A stretch of DNA of 18,533 nucleotides from CBHWET01 sp966112985 (GCA_966112985.1 CBHWET010000049.1:1-18533), one strand, 5' to 3'; shown: positions 6,021 through 13,603, numbered from the stretch's first letter. The notes: generated from the sequence alone by a model not told the origin. Numbers and translations are program-made.

Positions 6021-7421
6021 GTGCAACGCACTGCAGTCATCAACGTTGTCGGATTGAGCGAATCAATCATCGGCCAGCATACGCCGAACATTGTCGCATT
6101 CCGGCGCGGCGGCTCGAGCACGCGGATTGTGCCGGCGTTCCCTGCGGTAACATGCACGGCGCAGTCGAATTACCTGACGGGCAAAACTCCGTCTGAACAC
6201 GGTATCGTCGCGAACGGCTGGTATAATCGTGAACTCGCGGAGGTCCAGTTTTGGAAGCAATCCAATCACGTCGTTACTGCGAGAAAGCTCTGGGATGAAT
6301 TGCGCGCAGCGGACCCGCATTTTACGTGTGCCAAGCTTTTCTGGTGGTACAACATGTACTCGACGGCGGACTATTCGATTACGCCACGGCCCATGTATCC
6401 GGCGGATGGCCGAAAGGTATTCGATATCTATACGTGGCCGTTTTCAATCCGTACTGACATTAAAAAAGATTTAGGCGAGTTTCCGTTCCCGACTTTCTGG
6501 GGGCCTGCAGCTGGCGTCAAATCTCCGCAAGGCGCGGCGGATGCGGCATCACGTTGGATCGCAGAGTCCGCGAAATGGATCGAGAACAAACATACGCCAA
6601 CGCTGAACCTCGTTTACCTCCCGCACCTCGATTACAACCTGCAACGGTTTGGACCAGACGATCAGCGGGTGATAAATGATTTCGAGCTGATTGATGAAAT
6701 CGTCGGGGATCTGATCTCCTTTTTTCAGAGCCGCGACGTCCGCGTGGTTTTGCTTTCTGAATACGGGATCAGCGCTGTTGATAAACCGATTCATCTGAAC
6801 CGCGTTTTCCGGGAGAAGGGCTGGTTGACGATTAAGGAGGAGCTTGGATTGGAGTTACTCGATTGCGGTGCGAGCAAAGCATTTGCCGTTGCCGATCACC
6901 AGGTGGCACATATCTACGTGAACGATCGTACGATCGAGAAAGAGGTCCGCAGCCTGGTAGAAAAACAGGAAGGTATTTCCGCGGTTCTTGGCAGCGAGGA
7001 AAAAGTTAAGCACGGCATTGATCACCAACGGGCCGGCGATTTGATTGCGGTAGCCAACGATAGCGCGTGGTTCACTTATTACTATTGGAATGACGATGAA
7101 CTCGCGCCGGACTTTGCGCGGTGTGTTGATATCCATCGGAAACCCGGATACGACCCCGTCGAATTATTTCTCGATCCCAAAATCCCCGCGGTGAAGTTGA
7201 AAATTGCGTGGCGGTTGTTGCAAAAAAAACTCGGATTTCGAATGTTGATGGACGTTATCCCGTTGGACGCGACGTTAGTAAAAGGGTCGCATGGAGCACG
7301 ACCGCGAGACGTGAAAGAATTTCCGATTTTAATTTGCGATAGCCGGGGTGCATTAACGAAACCACAGATCGAATCCACGGACGTTTATGAACTTCTGAAA
7401 CAGGAAGTGATGCTTCGATAG
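6021..7421 (+). CDS. EboF-like alkaline phosphatase/nucleotide pyrophosphatase family protein
   Basis: 466 residues of the alkaline-phosphatase superfamily. The stretches INVVGL, HTPN, PAVTCTAQSNYLTGKTPSEHGI (quoted in parts: T44 is the expected nucleophile, H60 follows in SEHGI), FWWYNMYSTADYSITPRP, YLPHLDYNLQRFGP and ADHQVAHIYV match the phosphodiesterase-like protein encoded in bacterial ebo (EDB) clusters, which help move a metabolite precursor to the periplasm. Canonical metal ligands differ: N8 replaces the first Asp, Q208 stands where NPP enzymes have His (after D204), and SEYG (246-249) replaces S-D-H-G. H424 in GSHGARP fits the last His ligand. The start is GTG at 6021 with no visible Shine-Dalgarno; the conserved family pattern begins within a few residues of it. 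No other ebo gene (UbiA-like, TatD-like, dehydroquinate synthase-like) is next to it. Catalytic activity is inferred only. Confidence 0.85.
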   Translation: MQRTAVINVVGLSESIIGQHTPNIVAFRRGGSSTRIVPAFPAVTCTAQSNYLTGKTPSEHGIVANGWYNRELAEVQFWKQSNHVVTARKLWDELRAADPHFTCAKLFWWYNMYSTADYSITPRPMYPADGRKVFDIYTWPFSIRTDIKKDLGEFPFPTFWGPAAGVKSPQGAADAASRWIAESAKWIENKHTPTLNLVYLPHLDYNLQRFGPDDQRVINDFELIDEIVGDLISFFQSRDVRVVLLSEYGISAVDKPIHLNRVFREKGWLTIKEELGLELLDCGASKAFAVADHQVAHIYVNDRTIEKEVRSLVEKQEGISAVLGSEEKVKHGIDHQRAGDLIAVANDSAWFTYYYWNDDELAPDFARCVDIHRKPGYDPVELFLDPKIPAVKLKIAWRLLQKKLGFRMLMDVIPLDATLVKGSHGARPRDVKEFPILICDSRGALTKPQIESTDVYELLKQEVMLR

Positions 7422-7423
7422 AC

Positions 7424-7460
7424 AAAAATGCCCACCCCCTAAGAACAAAAGGAGCGGGCA
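7424..7460 (-). terminator. Minus-strand terminator of the DUF2934 gene
   Basis: TGCCC at 7429-7433 pairs with GGGCA at 7456-7460, and the stem extends to ten pairs if two G-U wobbles are allowed. Those wobbles form only in the minus-strand transcript; on the plus strand the same positions are A-C and C-A mismatches. The minus strand then reads TTTTT (7428 down to 7424). This is a good intrinsic terminator 20 bases past the DUF2934 stop. Confidence 0.78.
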
Positions 7461-7479
7461 CTTTGGGGTAATCTTTCGC

Positions 7480-7719
7480 TTAAGCAAACGCAGCGGTGCG
7501 TGTGGTCGCTTTCTTTTTCGGAGCCGTTTTGACCGGCTCCGCCGCTATGGTCACGGGTTTCGCGGTTCCGGCAGTCCGGCTGTTTTCACAAATCAATTCT
7601 TCCTTTGCACGAAGCCAGTATTCCCAATCGCGGCCCTGCGGGCGGCCATCGCGTTCCCATAAGTAATAAGCACGAACAGAAACCTGGTCATCAGACGGTT
7701 GTTGATAATCTTTTGTCAT
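7480..7719 (-). CDS. DUF2934 domain protein
   Basis: A 79-residue protein. VRAYYLWERDGRPQGRDWEYWLRAKEEL (quoted across residues 16-43) is the DUF2934 pattern: an R-A-Y-x-L-W-E helix, the turn DGRP-GRD, then W-x-x-A-x-x-E-L. A basic Ala/Thr/Lys tail (APKKKATTRTAAFA) follows and could bind nucleic acid or be unstructured. DUF2934 proteins are small, widespread in soil bacteria and of unknown function. ATG at 7719 is chosen because upstream residues in the same frame show no conservation-like features and would run through the stem-loops at 7751-7797. No Shine-Dalgarno is evident. The gene ends at its own terminator. Confidence 0.82.
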   Translation of the reverse strand: MTKDYQQPSDDQVSVRAYYLWERDGRPQGRDWEYWLRAKEELICENSRTAGTAKPVTIAAEPVKTAPKKKATTRTAAFA

Positions 7720-7750
7720 AAAATTGAGCGTAAGTTTTACTGACAGTAGA

Positions 7751-7834
7751 ACCGAATGACCCTGATGAACAATCAGGCGCGTTCGGTTTATCAACCGCTG
7801 GATTCGCGGAACATAGCTTCAGGGGAGACCCTGA
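7751..7834. other. Cluster of stem-loops between helicase and DUF2934 genes
   Basis: ACCGAA (7751-7756) pairs with TTCGGT (7782-7787) and encloses a second perfect stem, CCTGAT (7761-7766) with ATCAGG (7772-7777), around a 5-base loop. Two more small stems follow: CGGTT/AACCG (7784-7788 with 7793-7797, an alternative to the outer stem) and TCAGGG/CCCTGA (7819-7824 with 7829-7834, loop GAGA). On the plus strand the composite helix extends by a G-U and a G-C pair. In the minus direction this would be the leader of the DUF2934 mRNA or the 3' region of the helicase mRNA. No T-run follows, so it is not a standard terminator. Possible leader RNA, processing site or small repeat element. Confidence 0.4.
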
Positions 7835-7845
7835 GGGGAAGAGTG

Positions 7846-10407
7846 TCAGTGTCGCCGTAGGAACAGCTGGTGGTCCACCCGCTTTGTCTGATGGTACTCG
7901 AGCGGCGGAAGGTCCGTTAGAGTCGGTGATTCGGTTTCCTGAAGAATCGATTTTGCGAGCGCTTGGAAATCCCTCCAACGATCCCATTCGAGTTCGGGCG
8001 CATGAGTGATCTGCCGCAGGAAACTCCGCCATTCAATAATGACGCGATCAATATCGCCAGCCCCTAGAACCTCGGTCACCCATTCGTGTTTTGTGAGCGG
8101 ATTCTTGTGAATGCTCGCAACAACCTGTTCGGCCCCGGAACCGTACTTCGGCGGCACACCCATCTCGAGATAACCGGGAATGGATTGAGTTCCGTATATT
8201 TTCTGGCACGCATAGGCGAGCCGGCCAGCCCATCGGCTTTCGTCGCCACAAAAACGAAAACCAGCATCCAGGTTTGCGAGATCGTAAATCAGTTCATCAA
8301 GCGGGTACGACGTTTCTTCGAGCGCCGCGGCAATCGCCAGCCCGTTCGCACCTGAGAAGAAACTGACAACTCGTCCGCGTCGTGTCGGAACGCCACCTGC
8401 GTCCACAAACCCAAGTCGTCTCCAAATCATGGCGACACCGGGCGCCGTCGGGAGCTGACGACATACGGGAACAAGGGGACAAATCGCGCAGTCTGGCGGA
8501 ATCACCTCGCGTTCAATCGGCCGCCACAGCGCAACACGATGCGAGTCGACAGGAACACGCATCAAGGTTTCAGCAAGGCTGACATAAGCGACGATGCGAT
8601 GCTCTTGTGTAACGAATCGCACGACGGGGGTTTTTTGTTCGGCCAGTTTCTTTTCGACCAAAGGAACTATTTTGGTCTGCCAAAGATCCATCGAGGCCTG
8701 GCGTCCGTTCCAATTCACCAGACGCCGGATCCATTTCGCGAGAATAATGCGGTCGTCCTTCAGCTTATCGGCGACGGTGATGCCGCGACCGTATGTTTTG
8801 CCGTTCTCATCTTCAGAGAGCATTACCAGCAAACCGTGGCCGACTTTTTCCAGGGCTTCGTAAACAGAAAGGGCGGGCCGAAGGCTGATGTTTGATGGGG
8901 CTTCGATGTTGAAACGATGTTTCTGAGCAGAATCCGATGATCGATGTAGAGTGAGACTATCGATCTGTACTTTGACGTCGCGAAGAGGGACTTCTGTCGT
9001 TTTGGGAAAGTCTTCCCATTCCCCGGCACTGTTTAACATCTGGCGCACGCGATGGCGGACATGGCGTGCACGTTCAGCATCAGTCATCAATCTGCAGGGC
9101 ACGACGGGATGTTTCAGGGATTCTTCGACACCAAGATAAACTGGTTTGGTCGTGAACAACCGTTGCTGCACATTTACGGCTTCGGTGAACGGGTCACGCC
9201 CTTGATGAGCGGCTGCGGACATCAAACCCAGCAAAGCATTCCAATCCACCTGTCCACTGCGCGACAGATGAGCCGCGCGGGCTTCCAGCAATCGAATCTG
9301 GTTCGCAGAAATCAAAACGAAACCAGTTTCATCAAGACCACGTCGTCCAGCGCGACCAAACATTTGCAGGATCTCATCCGGACGCAACGGTTGCTCCTTG
9401 TAATCACGTCGATACGATTCGCCAGCCAAAGCAACACTGCGCAAAGAGAAATTAATGCCGGCGGCAAGGCCCATTGTCGCAACCACGACGCGGAGTTGTC
9501 CGGCTTTCGCAAGTGGCTCGATGACACCAGCGCGTGTTGCGTAACTGAGGCCGCTGTGGTGGTACGTGATTCGACTTTTTAAAAGCTTCGCAAGGTGGTC
9601 GCCGACGACCAGTTTTTGTTCAGAACTGAGAGTTAAAGGATTTGGCGTTGGAAGATAACGGGCCAACTCGGCAGCCAATGCTTCGGCGGTTTGGCGGCGC
9701 GGTGCGAAAATCAAAATGGGACCAAGGTCCTCGGCGAGCGCTTTGGCAACAAACCGTGGCCAGTAACCACGAATCGCACTTGGCACATGAACATTAAGAT
9801 TATTGCCATGTACTTCCTCAAGCGGGACGGGACGAAGCTCGTGACGTACGAGAACGGCATCGCGTCCGAGACGCTGCAGCCATTTCACAATGTCCTGTGG
9901 ATTTGCGACACTGCCACTGAGCATCAACAATTGCGTTTGTTTTGGCGCAAGAGCGATGGCGAGTTCGTAGTTCAACCCACGATCCTCATCGCCGATCATC
10001 TGGTATTCGTCTACAACCAACAGGGACGGACCATCACCCTGAATCAGACGATTCTTCTGCGTCTCAAGCGTGGCAACGATAACTGGAGCAGAAAGGTTTT
10101 CGGATAAATCGCCGGTGGCAATTCCAACATTCCATCCCCGGCCGCGCCACTCGGCTAATTTGTCATTTGCGAGCGCTCGTGTTGGAACGGTGTAAATGGC
10201 CTGACCGCGGTTTTTCCCCTGGTTGGACCAGAGTTCGAAAATTAACGTCTTGCCGGCACCCGTAGGAGCATGAACAACAACATCCTTGCCTTCACGCAAT
10301 GCTCCGACAGCCTGTTGCTGCCACAAGTCGGGGATCGTGACGTTGTGCAGTGTCTGGGCTTTGTCGAGTTGCTCGGCAATGGATTGCACCAGGGCAAGAT
10401 AACTCAA
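7846..10407 (-). CDS. Ski2-like superfamily 2 helicase with C-terminal cysteine cluster
   Basis: 853 residues. Helicase core: HAPTGAGKT (46-54, Walker A), PTRAL (75-79), TGD (98-100), DEYQ (133-136, motif II), SGS (164-166, motif III in place of SAT), ILIFAPRR (231-238, motif IV), HHSGL (283-287), VVVATMGLAAGINF (307-320, motif V) and QMFGRAGRRG (348-357, motif VI). HHSGL and the N-F/GRAGRRG pattern place it with Ski2/Hel308-like helicases, ATP-driven RNA or DNA unwinders. Residues 370-853 match no domain I can name, but contain C640-x2-C643-x5-C649 (CAICPLVPVC), a possible zinc or Fe-S site, with C720 and C734 as further candidate ligands, and a probable winged-helix region at 676-720. The frame starts at TTG (10407); no ATG precedes the conserved core. 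A small gene lies 49 bases upstream on the same strand. Substrate and process are unknown. Confidence 0.9.
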   Translation of the reverse strand: MSYLALVQSIAEQLDKAQTLHNVTIPDLWQQQAVGALREGKDVVVHAPTGAGKTLIFELWSNQGKNRGQAIYTVPTRALANDKLAEWRGRGWNVGIATGDLSENLSAPVIVATLETQKNRLIQGDGPSLLVVDEYQMIGDEDRGLNYELAIALAPKQTQLLMLSGSVANPQDIVKWLQRLGRDAVLVRHELRPVPLEEVHGNNLNVHVPSAIRGYWPRFVAKALAEDLGPILIFAPRRQTAEALAAELARYLPTPNPLTLSSEQKLVVGDHLAKLLKSRITYHHSGLSYATRAGVIEPLAKAGQLRVVVATMGLAAGINFSLRSVALAGESYRRDYKEQPLRPDEILQMFGRAGRRGLDETGFVLISANQIRLLEARAAHLSRSGQVDWNALLGLMSAAAHQGRDPFTEAVNVQQRLFTTKPVYLGVEESLKHPVVPCRLMTDAERARHVRHRVRQMLNSAGEWEDFPKTTEVPLRDVKVQIDSLTLHRSSDSAQKHRFNIEAPSNISLRPALSVYEALEKVGHGLLVMLSEDENGKTYGRGITVADKLKDDRIILAKWIRRLVNWNGRQASMDLWQTKIVPLVEKKLAEQKTPVVRFVTQEHRIVAYVSLAETLMRVPVDSHRVALWRPIEREVIPPDCAICPLVPVCRQLPTAPGVAMIWRRLGFVDAGGVPTRRGRVVSFFSGANGLAIAAALEETSYPLDELIYDLANLDAGFRFCGDESRWAGRLAYACQKIYGTQSIPGYLEMGVPPKYGSGAEQVVASIHKNPLTKHEWVTEVLGAGDIDRVIIEWRSFLRQITHAPELEWDRWRDFQALAKSILQETESPTLTDLPPLEYHQTKRVDHQLFLRRH

Positions 10408-10456
10408 ACCCCGGAAATCTCACGGACAACTTTTGCGGCGCAAACGAAGGTTGCCC

Positions 10457-10642
10457 TTAGAGTGCTGGCCGAATCTGCTTCAGCCGTTGAATCGTTGCCT
10501 CGCTGTAACCTTCTTTACGAAGCTTTTGGTAATCCATTTTACCCTTGTGCTGCAAAGCGCGTTTTTTGACCTCAGAAAGGAACAGATGCGCGGTATCGGA
10601 GCTGGGGGTGGAAGGTTGGTCGTTTGAGTTTGGTGCCCTCAT
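10457..10642 (-). CDS. Small basic protein upstream of the helicase
   Basis: 61 residues. The first 18 are polar and Ser/Pro/Asn-rich, probably disordered. The rest (SEVKKRALQHKGKMDYQKLRKEGYSEATIQRLKQI) is a basic helical segment with a helix-turn-like break at EGYSEATIQRLKQI. I do not recognise a family. It is kept because it starts with ATG, fills the gap before the helicase on the same strand (49 bases between stop and helicase start), has a sensible amino acid composition and has a promoter-like sequence just upstream. It may be co-transcribed with the helicase; whether they work together is a guess. Confidence 0.55.
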   Translation of the reverse strand: MRAPNSNDQPSTPSSDTAHLFLSEVKKRALQHKGKMDYQKLRKEGYSEATIQRLKQIRPAL

Positions 10643-10652
10643 GACCCCGCGG

Positions 10653-10680
10653 ACTATAATGATCTCGCTGCCGCTTTCAA
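10653..10680 (-). promoter_or_regulatory. Candidate sigma-70-type promoter for the helicase operon
   Basis: On the minus strand TTGAAA (10680-10675) is followed after 16 bases by TATAGT (10658-10653); each box matches five of six consensus positions. Transcription would start only a few bases before the ATG at 10642, giving an almost leaderless mRNA, so either the boxes are fortuitous or the message lacks a leader. The plus strand reads TATAAT at 10655-10660, without a good -35 box, towards the divergent MlaE gene. Confidence 0.4.
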
Positions 10681-10751
10681 TTCAATTGTGGGGCGCGCTC
10701 GCAATAAAACCGCTTTGACCGCGAAGTTTCTGCCACCTACGGTTAAATCCA

Positions 10752-11603
10752 GTGAAAAGCGCGAGTGACGATAAGGAACGCGAACGGATATTACCGTTAC
10801 CGACGCTTCCGCGGGCTTACCTCAATTTTGTTGGCCAGAAGCTCGTGCGGTTCACAACGACCATGCACGGCCTTGGCGCCTTCGCATTGATTACGCTGGG
10901 GATTGTGTTGACGAAGTTCAACCACGCGCATCGATTGATTCATCCGTTAATCCGACAACAGATTTACCGCGCAGGCGTCAGACTGCTACCAATGGTCACC
11001 TTCCTCGGGCTGGCACTTGGGCTCGTGATCATCGGGCAAACAGTTTCATTACTCACGCGCGTTGGAGCGCAAAGTTATGCCGGAACAGTGATGGTGACGG
11101 TAGTTGTTCGCGAGCTGGGGCCGATCCTCGCAGCGCTCCTGGTTTTGGCACGCGTGGGCACGGCCACCGTCATTGAACTTGGAACGTCGCGCGCACAAGG
11201 CGAAGTGGAAGCGCTGGAAGCACTTGGGATCGACCCTGTTCATTATCTGGTGATGCCGCGAGTGATCGGGCTCGCACTCTCAATCTTTTCGCTCACCGTG
11301 TATCTGGTTTTGACGGCATTGATTGGCGGCTACTTGTTTGCATTCCTGCAGGATGTCCCGTTGCAACTCGGACAATATTTCGGCCAATTGGCGAATTCCT
11401 TGCGATGGCAGGATTTTGTTTTGCTCGCGTTGAAGACTGTCCTTTTCGGCGCGATCATCGCAATCGTGACCTGTTATCAAGGCCTCGCGCAGCCGCTCAC
11501 CATTGAAGATGTTTCAGGGGCGACCACGCGCGCTGTCGGTCAAAGCGTCGTTGCGTGTGTGCTTCTCGACGCAATATTTATCGTTGTTTATCTCGTGATG
11601 TGA
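10752..11603 (+). CDS. MlaE-family ABC transporter permease
   Basis: 283 residues with an N-terminal amphipathic region (20-37) and about five hydrophobic segments. The diagnostic MlaE stretch is at 120-172: RELGPILAALLVLARVG, IELGTSRAQGEVEALEALG and DPVHYLVMPR. MlaE is the inner-membrane permease of the Mla lipid transport system, which with the ATPase MlaF and the lipid-binding MlaD moves phospholipid between outer and inner membranes; related permeases serve Mce systems. Here neither an ATPase nor an MCE-domain gene follows, since the next gene converges from the other strand after three bases. The start is GTG at 10752 (no Shine-Dalgarno); the first internal Met (38) would remove the amphipathic helix typical of the family. 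The symbol is left blank because orthology to a particular Mla/Mce system cannot be shown. Confidence 0.9.
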   Translation: MKSASDDKERERILPLPTLPRAYLNFVGQKLVRFTTTMHGLGAFALITLGIVLTKFNHAHRLIHPLIRQQIYRAGVRLLPMVTFLGLALGLVIIGQTVSLLTRVGAQSYAGTVMVTVVVRELGPILAALLVLARVGTATVIELGTSRAQGEVEALEALGIDPVHYLVMPRVIGLALSIFSLTVYLVLTALIGGYLFAFLQDVPLQLGQYFGQLANSLRWQDFVLLALKTVLFGAIIAIVTCYQGLAQPLTIEDVSGATTRAVGQSVVACVLLDAIFIVVYLVM

Positions 11604-11606
11604 GGC

Positions 11607-11903
11607 TCAGCTTCGCCCAGGCCACGCGCCTGTGGCCGCCTTCGTTGTTGCGGCCGGAATCGGCTCGGTCGAAGGATCGCTGAGGGAAAGTAACACGCGT
11701 TTGGCACGGTCTGAGTTGCCCGTGTGCAATTCCTTCAAAGCTTCACGCAAGGCCGCCATTCGAAAATCCTCCGCGCCGTCCGCACGGTCAACGCGGTCCA
11801 TAAAAGCGGCGATATCAATAATTTTGGACCGCGCCTCCATGAAATAGAGATCAAGAACTTGCTGCCGTGTCATAAGCTTTAAAGGAACTATATCGCCACT
11901 CAT
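11607..11903 (-). CDS. Small unknown protein
   Basis: 98 residues from the ATG at 11903. The body (about 11-62) reads MTRQQVLDLYFMEARSKII, DIAAFMDRVDRADG and EDFRMAALREALKEL: a mostly helical, charged protein with the look of a conserved bacterial domain, followed by a low-complexity Thr/Ala/Pro tail. I do not recognise the family. The in-frame upstream start at 11984 adds residues of unrelated composition and is not used. It converges on the MlaE gene (three bases between the stops) and is divergent from the zinc-ribbon/ruvA operon. GGCCAC/GTGGCC at 11620-11637 is an inverted repeat inside its coding region, without a T-run. Confidence 0.65.
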   Translation of the reverse strand: MSGDIVPLKLMTRQQVLDLYFMEARSKIIDIAAFMDRVDRADGAEDFRMAALREALKELHTGNSDRAKRVLLSLSDPSTEPIPAATTKAATGAWPGRS

Positions 11904-12010
11904 TTTACATCGCCAGACCAGAGGTGAATTTACAAGCAACCCACAGATTACAACCTGGCTTCTGAAACGATTGCAATTTTTCATATTTGCCTCGAAAATT
12001 TCCGCCGCTG

Positions 12011-12187
12011 ATGCCGGACGATCAATCCAGCCCCAAAACCCCTGAGGAAACGTGCTCGCTTTCCGCTGAGTCGGCTGGTGAATATTGGCGCTGGTGTCCG
12101 CGCTGCGGGCACGAATTGCACAATGAAAAATGCAAGCTGCGGTGTCCGCGTTGCCATTACTTCATGAGTTGCTCGGATTTCGACTGA
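12011..12187 (+). CDS. Small zinc-ribbon protein
   Basis: 58 residues. WCPRCGHELHNEKCKLRCP and the following RCHYFMSCSDFD give CxxC pairs at C29/C32 and C45/C48 with extra C41 and C54, as in rubredoxin-like or zinc-ribbon knuckles that bind one Zn. The pattern 'CPxCG-x5-KC-LxCPRC-YF-SCSDF' is familiar from short uncharacterised proteins in several phyla. A TTG at 11987 could add eight residues; ATG at 12011 is preferred. The stop is one base before the ruvA ATG, so translation is probably coupled. Its function, and any link to recombination, is unknown. Confidence 0.78.
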   Translation: MPDDQSSPKTPEETCSLSAESAGEYWRWCPRCGHELHNEKCKLRCPRCHYFMSCSDFD

Positions 12188-12188
12188 C

Positions 12189-12794
12189 ATGATTTCTTTT
12201 TTACAGGGTAAACTCGTTGATGCGTTACCAACGCAAGTGACAATCGACGTCAACGGCGTCGGTTACGACGTCCTCATCCCGTTATCCTCGTTCGACAAAT
12301 TGCCTGCCCCCGGCAACGAAGTGAAAGTGCTGACGCATCTTGCTGTGCGCGAAGATGCGCATGTCCTCTATGGTTTTATGACGGCGGCAGAGCGAGAGCT
12401 GTTTCGGTTGTTGATCAACACTGTCAGTGGAATTGGACCAAAGATTGCGCTGAATGTCTTGAGCGGCATGAACCCGACGATGTTCCGCGGCGCGGTTGCC
12501 AGCGGCGATGTCAAAGCGCTCTCAAACATTTCAGGGGTTGGAAAGAAAACCGCTGAGCGCATTGTTCTCGAGTTAAAGGATAAAATCGGTGCGGTCGGCG
12601 CATGGGAAGCCAGCAGTGCCGGGCGCCAGCTTTCGGGGGATGACCAGAAAACAAATGATGCCGTTCTTGCCTTGATGGCCCTCGGATTTAAACAAAACGA
12701 AGCGCATGATGCCGTTCGTGCTGCTCAGGCGGTTCTCGGCAGCCAGGCCGCGGTTGAAGATTTAGTGCGGGCGGCTTTGAAGAAAGGCGCGTAG
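12189..12794 (+). CDS. ruvA: Holliday junction branch migration protein RuvA
   Basis: 201 residues, the usual length. The N-terminal OB-fold begins MISFLQGKLV with VNGVGYDVLIP; LYGFMTAAERELFR follows; two helix-hairpin-helix motifs lie at 79-88 (VSGIGPKIAL) and 114-125 (ISGVGKKTAERI); a flexible acidic linker (about 140-152) leads to the C-terminal three-helix domain (ALMALGFKQNEA, 161-172) that contacts RuvB. RuvA forms tetramers that hold the four-way junction open while RuvB drives branch migration in recombination and replication repair. The ATG at 12189 follows the zinc-ribbon stop by one base. ruvB and ruvC are not in the window. Confidence 0.98.
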   Translation: MISFLQGKLVDALPTQVTIDVNGVGYDVLIPLSSFDKLPAPGNEVKVLTHLAVREDAHVLYGFMTAAERELFRLLINTVSGIGPKIALNVLSGMNPTMFRGAVASGDVKALSNISGVGKKTAERIVLELKDKIGAVGAWEASSAGRQLSGDDQKTNDAVLALMALGFKQNEAHDAVRAAQAVLGSQAAVEDLVRAALKKGA

Positions 12795-12804
12795 CTTGGA
12801 GACG

Positions 12805-13497
12805 ATGTCGAAACCGAAAACGCGGTCTTCAACGCCCGTAGTTCCCCACCGCCTGAAATGGCATCAACGGTTGGCCGCATTTGCGATCGCCGCCCTGATG
12901 CGCTGCCTTGGCGCAACGTGGCGGGTTCGTTGGCATGACACGTCGGGTGTGCTGAAGAATAAAGAACGTATGCCCGTGATCTTTTGTTCCTGGCACAATC
13001 GACTGGCGATCTCGATGAAAATTTACCGCGCATATACTCGCCGTCACGGCCCGCAACGAGGCATGGCGGCGATCGTCAGTGCGAGCAAAGACGGCGGTAT
13101 CGTGGCCAGAATCCTTGAATTATTCGACTGCCAGCCCGTTCGCGGGTCGTCAAGTCGGCGCGGTGCGCAAGCTCTGCTCGAATTGACCACGTGGGCTGAA
13201 CGCGGCCTCGATATTGCCATTACACCGGACGGACCGCGCGGACCGTGCTACAAGGTTCAGGATGGCATCGTTTCGCTAGCCCAGGTGACCGGGCTTCCCA
13301 TCGTACCTGTGTCATCACATATCCGGTGGAAAATTTCGCTCAAAAGTTGGGATCGGTTTCAAATCCCGCTGCCGTTTTCGCGGATCGATGTCTGGCTTAC
13401 GAAACCGATTTCCGTATCCAGAGATAGTTCAGATGAGGAACGGGCAAGACTCCGTCAGGCGCTTGAGGATCAGATGAAAACCATTACTCACGATTAG
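12805..13497 (+). CDS. DUF374 lysophospholipid acyltransferase-like protein
   Basis: 230 residues. Motifs of the DUF374 branch of the acyltransferase family are present: FCSWHN (60-65), SASKDGG (92-98), RGSSSRRGAQAL (113-124), ITPDGPRGP (139-147) and GIVSLAQVTGLPIVP (154-168). The His of SWHN and the downstream Asp/Gly-rich motif take the place of the classical HX4D. Members probably transfer acyl chains to lipid A-like or phospholipid acceptors at the inner membrane; the hydrophobic stretch at 22-36 could dip into it. ATG at 12805 is chosen over a TTG at 12796 because GGAG lies four bases before it. It starts ten bases after ruvA and is probably co-transcribed. Confidence 0.9.
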   Translation: MSKPKTRSSTPVVPHRLKWHQRLAAFAIAALMRCLGATWRVRWHDTSGVLKNKERMPVIFCSWHNRLAISMKIYRAYTRRHGPQRGMAAIVSASKDGGIVARILELFDCQPVRGSSSRRGAQALLELTTWAERGLDIAITPDGPRGPCYKVQDGIVSLAQVTGLPIVPVSSHIRWKISLKSWDRFQIPLPFSRIDVWLTKPISVSRDSSDEERARLRQALEDQMKTITHD

Positions 13498-13593
13498 TTT
13501 TCTCCCCATTTAAACGTTGCATCGTCCGTCGTAAGTTTCGATAGGCTGTAAGTTTTCAAACCGGTGAAAATCGGTTAGGTTACCACAGCCGAA

Positions 13594-13599
13594 AGGAGG
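13594..13599 (+). promoter_or_regulatory. AGGAGG ribosome binding site of the nucleotidyltransferase gene
   Basis: A full AGGAGG lies four bases before the ATG at 13604. Most genes in this window have no recognisable Shine-Dalgarno, so this site fixes the start and marks the gene as differently equipped. Just upstream, TTTTCA/TGAAAA (13553-13570) forms a small inverted repeat that could act in regulation. Confidence 0.85.
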
Positions 13600-13603
13600 A
13601 AAG

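Noticed and set aside
9052..9582. 176-codon plus-strand open frame
   Set aside because: Entirely antisense to the helicase core, whose motifs are unambiguous.
11620..11637. GGCCAC/GTGGCC hairpin between the MlaE and small unknown gene
   Set aside because: It lies within the coding region of the small gene and has no T-run in either direction.
13553..13576. Overlapping inverted repeats TTTTCA/TGAAAA and AACCG/CGGTT before the nucleotidyltransferase gene
   Set aside because: Short stems without other support; noted as possible regulation, not claimed as a feature.
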